From assembly GCF_038502225.1 (NCBI RefSeq), contig NC_091369.1:9364305-9428304 (forward strand): a stretch of 64,000 nt of DNA. The letters are read 5' to 3'. The DNA comes from Cherax quadricarinatus (lineage: Eukaryota; Arthropoda; Malacostraca; Decapoda; Parastacidae). The notes beneath the pieces were generated by a model. It saw nothing but the letters and a program-made list of their open reading frames with translations. It was not told the origin of the DNA and did not search any database. Shown here one piece after another: positions 10,632-20,304 of this stretch (position 1 is its first letter; every line of letters begins with the position of its first letter). The position numbers and the translations under genes were made by a program.

Positions 10632-11578
10632 CGAGCTGTTTGGTGTGAGCAGGGTAATATTTAGTGAAGGGATTCACGGAAACCGGTTACGTATTTTTAT
10701 ATAGCCGGACTTGAGTACTGGAAATGGGAAGTACAATGCCTGCACTTTAAAGGAGGGGATTGGGATATTGGCAGGTTGGAGAGATATGTTGTGTATCTTT
10801 ATATATATATGCTTCTAAACTGTTGTGTTCTGAGCACCTCTGTAAAAACAGTGATTATATATGAGTGAGGTGAAAGTGTTGAATGATGATGAAAGTACTT
10901 TCTTTTTGGGGATTTTCTTTCTTTTCGGGTCACCCTGCCTCGGTGGGAGACGGCCAACTTGTTAAAAAAAAAAACTTCAATTATTGAATGGCCTAAACCA
11001 TGACCAATCATTCTTGGTTATATTTTATTAATCCAAGAAATAGAGTAAAACTTTCATTTTTTTTGCGTGTGTGGATTCAAATTGGAGGGCAAGTGTTATA
11101 GGAGAGGCCTGGAGACATGATCAATGAACAGAGACTAGGCTGCTTTTGTGGTTGGAATACCTACAGTACTTTGAAATCTGTTATTAAACTGTAATAGGTT
11201 TTAATTTTTTGTAAAATTTGCCAAATTACAGACATCTGCACACCTTATAGAGTAGTTCTGATAGTTCAATAAACAGTTTCTTGCTCTCACTAGATGGAAC
11301 AGAAGGCATATTAGTGAAACAGCTAGGAATTTCATCAAACTGAACAATGGAAAGAGTTTAAAATAAGATTCCAAGTGGGTGAAACTGCTTTTGTATAAAT
11401 TTCACCCAGAAGACCTACTGTGTGCCTGCATAATTACATAAATTTTCCATCAGTTACTTTTTTGTGTCATTACCTTCAGAAAAAGATACTCTACCTTTTC
11501 ACAATAAAAAATGCTTTGTTAGTATTAAGAATCAACACTGCCAGCACTTTTAATTCCAGGGGTTAGGACAGTGAAGGG

Positions 11579-11850
11579 CTAATGAACATGTAGGAGTGTG
11601 AAAAGTGTAACTTTTGTAAAGGGATTCAGAAAAATCAGTTAGTTGGGCTTTAGAGTCCTGGAGGTGGTAAAGGAAGTGCCAACACTCCGAAGAATGGGTG
11701 GGAATGGTACAGTTAGAAGGTAATCTGATTGTGAAGTCAGCATATTTCTAGAAAGATAGTATCTTTACCAAATAATGTTGGTGAATGAGTTCTCCTCTTT
11801 GGGTCACCCTGTCTTGATGGAGACAGCTGTTGAATTAAAAACCACTGCAA
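11579..11850 (+). mobile_element. Old LINE-A 3' UTR fragment
   Basis: Contains the LINE-A landmarks in order: 'aagggattcagaaaaatc', 'gagtcctgga', 'gtgccaacactc', and the degenerate 'gggtcaccctgtcttgatgg'. More diverged than the copy ending at 10973. The outer family-2 element landed in or next to it. Confidence 0.75.
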
Positions 11851-11908
11851 TACTAATAAATAAATTATAAAAATATATAATAAAAAATAAAAAAAATAAA
11901 TAAAAATA

Positions 11909-12040
11909 ATATTTCCATGGGGGAACTGAAGAAGAATCCTTCCTGTGTAAGTCACACGTGCTGCATGAGGCGACTAAAATGCTGAGAGCAAGGGGTTAAT
12001 AGCCTCTTCTCCTGTATACATTACTAAATTTAAATCACAC
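11909..12040 (+). mobile_element. LINE-A 5' module fragment
   Basis: Matches 62368-62480 and 63310-63425: 'ccatgggggaactgaag', 'gaatccttcctgtgtaagtc', 'gaggcgactaaaatgc', 'caaggggttaatagcc'. About 130 bp, preceded by an A/T-rich low-complexity run at 11850-11908. Confidence 0.75.
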
Positions 12041-12059
12041 AATATAGAGAAAAACTAAT

Positions 12060-12850
12060 GTGAAGAACCTGGGAGTGATGTTAAAGGATCTCGTGTTCAA
12101 AGATCACAACAATGTATCTACCACATCTGCAAGGAGGGATAATGAGAACTTCAAAACTAGAGATGCCAAGCCCATGATGATTCTCTTCAAATCGCTTATT
12201 CTCTTTAGGCTGGAATACTGCTGCACACTAACAGTCCTTTTCAAAGTAGGTGATATTGCAGACCTGGAGAATGTACAGAGATTGCAGACCTGGAGAATGT
12301 ACAGAGATTGCAGACCTGGAGAATGTACAGAGATTGCAGACCTGGAGAATGTACAGAGAACTTTCACGGTACATATGAGTATGTTAAAGCGCCTAAATTA
12401 ATGGAATTCAGGTGAGAAAGATGCATGATAATACACACTTGGAAAAATCTTAGAGGGACTAGTCCAAAATTTGCACACAAAAATCACTCCCTACAAAAGC
12501 AAGAGACTGGGTAGGAGATGCAACATCCCCCCAATAAAAAGGAGGGGCGAGACAAGTACACTAAGAGACAATACAATACGTGTCAGGGGCCCAAGACTGT
12601 TCAACTGCCTCCTAGCATACATAAGGGGAATTACAAATGGACCCCTGGATGTCTTCAAGAAGGCACTGGACAGGCACAAAGTCGGTACCTGACCAGCCGG
12701 GCTATGGTTCGTACACTGGTTTACATGCGACCAACAGTAACAGCCTGGTTGATCAGGCTCTGATCCACCATGAGGCCTGGTCACAGACTGGGCCATGGGG
12801 GCATTGATACCCGAAACCCTCTCCAGGTATACCCTCCTTCGGTGGGATAC
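12060..12850 (+). mobile_element. LINE-C (CR1/L2-like) 3' end
   Basis: Reverse transcriptase end in broken frames: KNLGVMLKDLVFKDHNNV, then FKSLILFRLEYCC, DIADLENVQR and a downstream RLFNCLLAYIRGITNG. It is followed by a UTR with 'cctggttgatcaggctctga' and 'ctcggt'-like 'ccttcggtgggatacagc'. That UTR is a repeat I recognise from decapod genomes. Several frame breaks; inactive. Confidence 0.78.
12256..12359. repeat. 26-bp tandem repeat, four copies, inside LINE-C
   Basis: The unit ttgcagacctggagaatgta plus cagaga is repeated four times with essentially no differences. It encodes DLENVQR. Three extra units add 78 bp, so the frame is regained after the array. Confidence 0.93.
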
Positions 12851-13772
12851 AGCCGGTTTGAGAGAAAAATAAAAAAAATAATAGTAAATAATCACAGTAG
12901 TAATAATAACATTAAAATAAAAGTATAAGAGGCAGGGACAAATGAAAGTTGAAAGCTCAAAAGGTGCTGATGCAAATAATAGTCACATACTTGATGAACA
13001 AATTCAATCTTTGTACTAAATAACACAGTACAGCACTAAACTCAAATGGGCTATTAAATCAAGTGTCCTTACTCCTTTAACTGTATTCTTTGTGTTTTCT
13101 TATTTTGTTTAATTCAACCACCTCCTCCCATGTATGTTCTTAGTGATGGTAACAACCTTCATTCAACACAAATTAGTTTCTCAGTGCAATGATCTGGCAC
13201 TATGTGTAAGTTGCTACATCAGTAGATTGTTTTCTTACGAATAATTATAATTAACTAAAGACAAGAATGTAGCTCATCTTGCCTCATGAGTTGGTCTGGA
13301 GATCGATTTAACATTCAAAACAAACTTAAAGGAAAAGACTAAAGCTACTATATATTTTACAAAATTTAATAATTTTTCCAAGACCAGAAAAAAAAAAAAA
13401 AAAAATAATGCACAAAAAAGCGGAATGTAGCTTTACCAAAACTCATGTCAGTTTACTCCAACAGACAAGCCCAATGAAATTAATCCTTAAAATTTATCCA
13501 CAAGTGACACATACAATTGGCAATATGGCCTTTGAATTATCCTAGCCCCATTTGGAGGAAAAATTAAAATTATCTAGTACGTACTGTATAAGCTGTAATA
13601 GCTATGGAACAATAAGAACACCCAATGTTCCAATCTAAGCTTCCAGAGTTCTCCCTAAGTCTCCTTCATAATTTAATACAAAGTAGGGAATGGAAACAAG
13701 CTTGAGGAAAGAGATGAAAGGGAAAGGGAAATGGAGAGAAAGAGCAAGTCTTACAATGCATACCTACTTTAA
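12851..13772. other. Intergenic/intronic AT-rich sequence, nothing recognised
   Basis: No convincing reading frame or repeat seen apart from an 18-base A run near 13388. If the downstream Patronin exons lie left of the window, this and everything left of 15244 is intron. Confidence 0.5.
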
Positions 13773-14512
13773 CCCTTTCACTGTCTCGCATAGACCTATG
13801 TCACTGACACCAGCGTCGCTCACGTATATCTACATTCTGAGATCTATTCCTTCAGATAAACAGTGAACAGTAAATTTTAGCCAAGACATAAATGGATCTG
13901 TGCACAGTGTATATGAAAAAGAAGTCCTGCTCCACTCAGTGCATGATAGTAAAAGCAAACCTCTAACTTTGCATTTGGTTTAAAATAGCAACTTTGAAGG
14001 GATTGTCTAGCATGATTTTTATGATTTTATTGGCTGTTGCTTGGTATTAACTGATGGAGTGAAAAACATACTAATCCTTCCCTGGTCTGTTTTATGGGTT
14101 TTTCTAGGTCTGCTTCAATTACTGGGATGACCTAAACCATGTCCATTCTTTATTTCTTAGATTAATAATCTAAGAAATAAAGCAAAACTTTCATTTTTTT
14201 TTGTGTGGTGATGGATTTAAAATCGAGGGCAAGTATTACACAAGTGTTGTTTTAGTACCTGGAATGCCTACAATGTAAATCTATTTTGGACCATTTTTAA
14301 ATAGGATTTTTGTGTTAAATTGGCTAAATTACTATTCTTGGTGCACATTATAGGTACTTTAGGCAGTTGTACGAGTGGTTTCTTGTACTCAGTCGATAGA
14401 ATGGAGGGAATACTTTTGAAATAGTTAGAATTTGTGTTGATCTAAGCATCGGAATGCATAAACTGCGTCCAAACCTCATTTTTTAATTTTACAGGTCGCG
14501 ATAGTGAAAGGG
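13773..14512. mobile_element. TTAA-flanked element, family 2, copy 2
   Basis: 740 bp. Left end CCCTTTCACTGTC after TTAA (13769-13772); right end gatagtgaaaggg followed by TTTT, a decayed TTAA. Serves as the uninterrupted reference for the broken element at 1-11578. No coding sequence. Confidence 0.82.
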
Positions 14513-15208
14513 TTTTTTTTTATCCAAGAAATACTGAATGCCAATACTAAAATATTTACCAGCACATGTAATAGGTACAGTGTAATTAGACAGGAGACTG
14601 TCTATGTATGTATTACTATTGTGAAAAAACTGAAGGTGCATTTTGACAAAAATTATAGCGCAATTGTCAAAAATCCAAACATCTAAGAAACAATGCAACA
14701 TTCTCTTTTGTACAAAGATCTATACACTTAGGCACATGCATTATTCCATTACTCATGTAATTTGTACAGCTAGTCACACATGCATTGCGCCCTTCCTCAA
14801 ACAAAGTACAAGAGAATTAAATATGAGTAAAAGGATGCAATAATGTATTAAAACTTTCATACAAAGTAAAAATGGAAAGCAAAATAATGATGAACAGCAT
14901 GGCAAGAGAAGAATGCAAAACCAATATAACGAGAGAGATACAAGAAATTACCCAGTAACTAACCATCATGCATGGGTAACAACACACTCCTCAGTAGTTT
15001 CACAATACTAAAGCCAATTTTGAAATGCATCAGTGAAATTTTGTTATTATTACACAATCAACATATCAATGAATCTCTGAATATTTTCAATTAAAGTACA
15101 TTTATTTTATATATGTAAACATACAGCAACAGTGAAAGTGGTAGAATTTAAAAAACCATCACACATGTACCTCTAATAAAGATGTTTAATTACTAATACA
15201 CACGTGAA
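14513..15208. other. Intron sequence, nothing recognised
   Basis: AT-rich; short frames only. Lies just past the GTAAGT donor of Patronin exon i, so it is the start of an intron that continues out of the window. Confidence 0.5.
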
Positions 15209-15243
15209 TCATCTGCCTCTTTGAAAGCGGCTGAAAAACTTAC

Positions 15244-16184
15244 CACTAATAGATTTATTATCGTCGGAGTGACTTTGGGCACTTTGTTGCTTCCAGGTGG
15301 TTTGATTGGGTAAGGCAGCAAAGGTGGTTTTCTTCTCTGAAGACTTACTACTTCTCCGTGATGAATCGTCTTTATCTGATTGCATATATATAATGTTAAT
15401 ACCCCCTGGAAGCTGCTCTTTTAATTTAGAAAGCTCAGCAAAACTAGTAGCTTTGACCATTTGCTTTTCTCTGTCAAATGAAGCATCACTCTCACTTCCA
15501 GAGTCAACAGCCTCCACAGAAATTTTTCTTGGATCTCGCACTATTAATCTTTCTTTGCTTGTGTACTGTGAGGAATCACGTTTCTCACGTTCCAGAGCCT
15601 CCCTTTCTAATTTGTCTACTAAACGATTATCTAATTCTTCAATGCTGCCACGATGCAAATCTAACCGTCTTTCAATACTGCGATCACGACTGTTACGAGA
15701 TTCAGGCCTCGCACTGCCCTCTCTAGAGTCCCGCAATTGTGACCCTTCTACGTTTGAGCTCTCCCTCCTACCTGTGTGAACAAAAGGCTCTTTGTCAGGG
15801 TTTCTGGAAATATAATTTAAATTGTCCTGGCTTCCACCAAAATTTTCTATTGTTAACTGGGAATCTTCTGCACTAATTGAGTTACGACGGGATCTTGAAC
15901 GACCGTGAGGTCTTTCTTCATAACGAGAGGGCATTCCAGCAGCTGGGAGATCAGGATGGGAGTTATTGAAGCTACCACGCCGCCCAAGGCCTCTACTTCT
16001 CTCGCCTAATTCCTCTTCTTTACTGTCCATGTTATATTTTTCTTTGGTAGTAGATCTTGAGGAGTATGAGGTCTCTAATTCCTGTGAAGGCCGTGGAGAC
16101 TGTGTGCGCATCATATCACTGAGCGTGGCCAGCCCTCGGGAACGCTGTACAACAAAATCACCCTCTTGGCCATCACTCATTGAG
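15244..16184 (-). CDS. Patronin: Patronin exon i (long Ser/Arg-rich exon)
   Basis: 941 bp, open throughout; acceptor TTTTTTTAG after a T-rich tract, donor GTAAGT. The protein runs from SMSDGQEGDFVVQRSRGL to NKSISG, about 310 residues, very rich in Ser, Arg, Glu and Asp. Near the end it has GGINIIYMQSDKDD and KKTTFAALPNQTTW, which I associate with arthropod Patronin sequences. No globular domain. If the donor is not used, the frame continues only ten codons (GKFFSRFQRGR then stop at 15209-15211). That would give a shortened protein without CKK; splicing is more likely. Confidence 0.87.
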
Positions 16185-17263
16185 CTAAAAAAACAAACAA
16201 AAAAAAATACATTAAAATATGAGAGGGTTTTCCTATCATACAAAAATCATTTTTCAACATTATGTACTTAAGGCTAATCCGAATTCCTTTTTCAGAATAA
16301 ATGGTTGAATCAAGTAGCTTCTCATTCCACTCAGTATACAATTTGAGAATATTGTAAAAATTAATAATTTATAGAGCATTAGATCCTAATATTAATTGCA
16401 CATACCATATTAATTCATACAGTAAAATATGTTTCTGACAATTTCACACCCATTAGTATAATGCTATTATATCTATCAGTCTGTTGTATATGTTAATGGT
16501 TCAAGAATCAATGATCCTGCAGATCGGTTTCACACCAAGCCTCCTAAATTTTAAAAATTAAGAAATAGAAGAAACTAAATTGTACACTGAATATATAAAA
16601 AAATAATACTTTCTTTGCCTTCTTCCAAGTTAATGATACAGAATTAATAGACCAGCAATCTTGCAGAAAGCAGAACATTTAACAAACTTACCATCAGACC
16701 TTGCAACATCCTTTTCTTTCAGCTGCTCTATGGCTAGATTTATCCACTACTTCCATGATCTGATCCTCCACACAATGAACCACTGATACTACATATATTC
16801 TTAACCATTCTTTCAAGTGTTTTCCACATGGACATACTGTCTCAGTCAATCCTTCCACTTAACTTTTTAAGTACACCAATATTCTGCTTTAATGCCCTTA
16901 ATTTTTATAATTTATGGTGGAATCAAAATCCCTTCATGGAGACAATTATGCAAACACTGAACATCACAAAAAAAAAAAAAAAAAAAAAAAAAGACCAACA
17001 GGCTACACACATGCTTAAGGTAGAGGTTATTTTAATTCAATCCTGTTAAGTGCAAGGTAATGAAAGAATGAGTGAAAAGACGATATGGAATACAATATGG
17101 TAGGACACTAAAAACATGCAAGGAGAAAGATATAAGAGCAAGCATTGTACCAAGCAGATCACCAGAACATATAAATCATACAGCTACAGATCTACATGCA
17201 AAAAAAGACAATCTAGGAAATGCATTCAGAAACATAAAAATTAATTTAGGATATAATGAACAA
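16185..17263. other. Intron between Patronin exons h and i, part without recognised repeats
   Basis: AT-rich, with a 26-base A run at about 16967-16992. No gene seen. Ends at the small LINE-A tail. Confidence 0.5.
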
Positions 17264-17339
17264 ACTACGAGAGTTTTTCTTTTTCGGGCCACCCTGCCTT
17301 GGTGGGAATCGGCCAGTGTGATAATAAAAAAAAATAAAA
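17264..17339 (+). mobile_element. LINE-A, extreme 5' truncation (76 bp) with target duplication
   Basis: Only the last bases of the 3' UTR ('gggccaccctgccttggtgg', 'ggccagtgtgataataaa') and an A-rich tail. Flanked by an exact 11-bp duplication, ataatgaacaa, at 17253-17263 and 17340-17350. Confidence 0.85.
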
Positions 17340-17350
17340 ATAATGAACAA

Positions 17351-18021
17351 CACAAGCTTCATCCTTATTAGAGCATGTGGTGCCAGTGTGGTTTCTGCAC
17401 CAGATCAAATACATAAAGAAATACAAGATCCATAGGTTTGCAAAAAAAAAATTTTTTTTTTTTAACACAAGTACTTTTTCAGTTTTACGGTAGTTTGTGT
17501 GTGGAATGCACTTGATGAAGAAGCAGAACAGATAAATAATCATTATACCCAGTTTAAAGAACAGATATGATTAAGCCCCGTTGGCCAGAAATCAGCAAAA
17601 AATAGCTGAAACAGTTAAGAGACAGAGCCAGCAGCTATTTCTTAACCCTTGCAAACAACTAGGAGATGAACTAGACAATTATTACATTCACCAAGGTTTT
17701 CTTTCTAGAATTATTCTTACTAAATCACTCAAGACTTTAAACTCAAATGCTATTTTAAAGTGCAAAAGTCCTCCCTAAACTCACCTCATTAATTTGAAAG
17801 TTAATAATATACCAAGTTATTAGCTTACTCGAGTCTTCAATAGAAAAAAATGTTAAATCAAACCATTATTATACAAATACATACTGTACTTGCAATGTAA
17901 ACCCTTAACTAGACAGTCTTTCCTTCACACAGCATATTTCTTGTTCACTGACAGAAGATAAATAATAAGCACAACTTGAAAGAGATACAAGAAAATAAAT
18001 GAGGATTTCTTAACATCAACA
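17351..18021. other. Intron sequence, nothing recognised
   Basis: AT-rich. Contains a small A9/T11 hairpin near 17443-17463. A 65-codon frame at 17581 has no recognisable similarity and is not called. Confidence 0.5.
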
Positions 18022-18023
18022 AG

Positions 18024-19261
18024 AAAGAATTAGAGGTAAAACAGAATGTAGGATTGCGGATGAGCAGGGAGGCTTCAGAGTGGGTAGGGGATGTGTAGAT
18101 CAAGTGTTTACATTGAAGCATATATGTGAACAGTATTTAGATAAAGGTAGGGAAGTTTTTATTGCATTTATGGATTTAGAAAAGGCATATGATAGAGTGG
18201 ACAGAGGAGCAATGTGGCAGATGTTGCAAGTATATGGAATAGGTGGTAAGTTACTAAATGCTGTTAAGAGTTTTTATGAGGATAGTGAGGCTCAGGTTAG
18301 GGTGTGTAGAAGAGAGGGAAAATACTTCCCGGTAAAAGTAGGTCTTAGACAGGGATGTGTAATGTCACCATGGTTGTTTAATATATTTATAGATGGGGTT
18401 GTAAAAGAAGTAATTGCTAGGGTGCTTGGGAGAGGGGTGGGGTTAAATTATGGGGAATCAAATTCAAAATGGGAACTGACACAGTTACTTTTTGCTGATG
18501 ATACTGTGCTAATGGGAGATTCTAAAGAAAAATTGCAAAGGTTAGTGGATGAGTCTGAGAATGTGTGTAAAGGTAGAAAGTTGAAAGTGAACATAGAAAA
18601 GAGTAAGGTGATGAGGGTATCAAATGATTTAGATAAAGAAAAATTGGATATCAAATTGGGGAGGAGGAGTATGGAAGAAGTGAATGTTTTCAGATACTTG
18701 GGAGTTGACATGTCGGCGGATGGATTTATGAAGGATGAGGTTAATCATAGAATTGATGAGGGAAAAAAGGTGAGTGGTGCATTGAGGTATATGTGGAGTC
18801 AAAAAACGTTATCTATGGAGGCAAAGAAGGGAATGTATGAAAGTATAGTAGTACCAACACTCTTATATGGATGTGAAGCTTGGGTGGTAAATGCAGCAGC
18901 GAGGAGACGGTTGGAGGCAGTGGAGATGTCCTGTCTAAGGGCAATGTGTGGTGTAAATATTATGCAGAAAATTCGGAGTGTGGAAATTAGGAGAAGGTGT
19001 GGAGTTAATAAAAGCATTAGTCAGAGGGCAGAAGAGTGGTTGTTGAGGTGGTTTGGTCATTTAGAGAGAATGGATCAAAGTAGAATGACATGGAAAGCAT
19101 ATAAATCTATAGGGGAAGGAAGGAGGGGTAGGGGTCGTCCTCGAAAGGGTTGGAAAGAGGGGGTAAAGGAGGTTTTGTGGGAGAGGGGCTTGGACTTCCA
19201 GCAAGCGTGCATGAGCGTGTTAGATAGGAGTGAATGGAGACGAATGGTACTTGGGATCTGA
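18024..19261 (+). CDS. LINE-A reverse transcriptase, carboxy-terminal two thirds, open
   Basis: About 412 codons without a stop. Motifs in order: GGFRVGRGCVDQVF, FMDLEKAYDRVDRGAMW (catalytic Asp of motif A), KVGLRQGCVMSPWLFNIF (motif B), LLFADDTVLMGD (motif C with both Asp), KSKVMRVS, FRYLGVDMSADGF, PTLLYGCEAWVVN, RWFGHLERMDQSRMTW and RGRGRPRKGWKEGVKEVL. Missing the endonuclease and the first reverse transcriptase block, so it cannot retrotranspose alone. No start codon is expected, because the truncation lies inside the gene. Confidence 0.92.
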
Positions 19262-19431
19262 CAATCTGTTGGAGTGTGAGCAGGGTAATATTTAGTGAAG
19301 GGATTCAGGGAAACCGGTTATTTTCATATAGTCGGACTTGAGTCCTGGAAATGGGAAGTACAATGCCTGCACTTTAAAGGAGGGGTTTGGGGTATTGGCA
19401 GTTTGGAGGGATATGTTGTGTATCTTTATAT

Positions 19432-19603
19432 ACAATAAGATCACAGTAAACAGGTGATTTCAGAATATGCAAAACAACCACTCTGAAAAAATAGAGAAAT
19501 TCCAAGTGCTTTCGTGACTACTCACATTATCAAGGAACTTGATAATGTGAGTAGTCACGAAAGCGCTTGGAATTTCTCTATTCTTTCCGAGTGGTTGTTT
19601 TGC
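19432..19603. repeat. Palindromic (foldback) insertion in LINE-A 3' UTR
   Basis: 172 bp flanked by an exact 12-bp duplication gtatctttatat (19420-19431, 19604-19615). Arms of about 64 bp, from 'gcaaaacaaccactctg' at 19468 and its complement ending at 19603, meet around a 7-base spacer 'aggaact' near 19534. The undisturbed site is seen at 61870. The family resembles termini of Penelope-like or related elements in decapods, which I cannot confirm. Confidence 0.85.
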
Positions 19604-19846
19604 GTATCTTTATATGTGTATGCTTCTAAATTGTTGTATTCTGAGCACCTCTGCAAAAACAGTGATAATGTGTGAGTGTGGTGAAAGTGTTGAATGATGA
19701 TGAAAGTATTTTCTTTTTGGGGATTTTCTTTCTTTTTTGGGTCACCCTGCCTCGGTGGGAGACGGCCGACTTGTTGAAAAAAAAAAAAAAAATTATCTGT
19801 GACATAATAAACAGTATAAATAACATAGAAACATGATACGTATATA

Positions 19847-20140
19847 CACCTACCATCCGACTTACGACCTGCTTGTCTTACGACCACTCGACTTACGACT
19901 GTGTTTTTTATGCCAAATTTCTGGGAAATAAACAACTATTTGTGTTGTACACAGTGTTTATCCTAAACCTTACAGTATAAAATACAGTACTAACAGCATA
20001 AAAAGTAAAGTAAAACATGAAATACCAAAATAAAACAAAATAAAGTCATTACAAAAACATTTTGTTGATATTCAGTAGTAAAGTTCGACGTACGACCGGT
20101 TTCTCGGAACCGAACTCGGTCGTAAGTCGGATGGTAGGTG
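19847..20140. mobile_element. Small TA-flanked MITE, copy 1
   Basis: 294 bp; ends CACCTACCATCCGACTTACG and its complement, flanked by TA. Non-coding, AT-rich centre. A second copy lies at 54230-54527. The ends hold 'cgacttacgacc', like the subterminal part of the Tigger copy at 51323, so Tigger-type mobilisation is likely. Confidence 0.88.
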
Positions 20141-20304
20141 TACTTAAGAATAAACAAAATATGTCATTATGTGATGAGTGTTGGCAGCCATTCCCGCTCC
20201 CACTCTGACCGTACTTCCCCTTCAGAGGTTTTATTATAAGAGAAAATGGAGTATTTGTGAGGCTAACTACACTAGATCACTAGTTTCACAAGGAAAACAC
20301 TGTA

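Larger units (their letters stand above)
2617..10973 (+). mobile_element. LINE-A copy 1 (non-LTR retrotransposon) with two later insertions
   Basis: Starts with the LINE-A 5' module ('gtagtaggttgatagacagc', 2618-3005), jumps by an internal deletion to the reverse transcriptase (about 3043) and ends in a 3' UTR with the CACCCTGCCTCGGTGGGAGA motif and an A run. Flanked by an 11-bp imperfect target duplication, actacaattat at 2606 and acttcaattat at 10974, within the family-2 element. Interrupted by a CR1-like LINE (3573-8764) and a TTAA element (9334-10374). Clade not assigned; the FADDTVLMGD box and WFGHLERMD carboxy end recall RTE-like LINEs. Confidence 0.85.
1..11578. mobile_element. Outermost TTAA-flanked element (family 2), broken by Tigger and LINE-A
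   Basis: Pieces 1-176, 2503-2616 and 10974-11578 align in order with the simpler copy at 13773-14512. Shared landmarks are a segment around 30-150 ('ccaaacctct', 'tggtttaaaat'), the 'tctgttttatgg' segment at 2580, and 'cctaaaccatg' with 'ctttcattttttt' after 10990. The right end is ggacagtgaaggg followed by CTAA, a decayed TTAA. The left end is outside the window. Non-autonomous; no reading frame of its own is seen. TTAA duplication and CCCTT ends suggest mobilisation by a piggyBac-type transposase, which is inferred. Confidence 0.72.
18022..19792 (+). mobile_element. LINE-A copy with the best-preserved reverse transcriptase, 5'-truncated
   Basis: Begins inside the reverse transcriptase and runs through the stop at 19261, the 3' UTR and a 16-base A run. 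The 3' UTR is split by a palindromic insertion (19432-19603). It is the reference used here for empty sites of other insertions. No clear target duplication was found. Confidence 0.9.

Noticed and set aside
12256..12359. Could the four evenly repeated 26-bp units be a CRISPR array?
   Set aside because: The units are directly adjacent without spacers, lie in a LINE reverse transcriptase and are in an animal genome.
15306..15779. 157-codon plus-strand frame opposite Patronin exon i
   Set aside because: Shadow of the Ser/Arg-rich minus-strand exon; no splice or start context.
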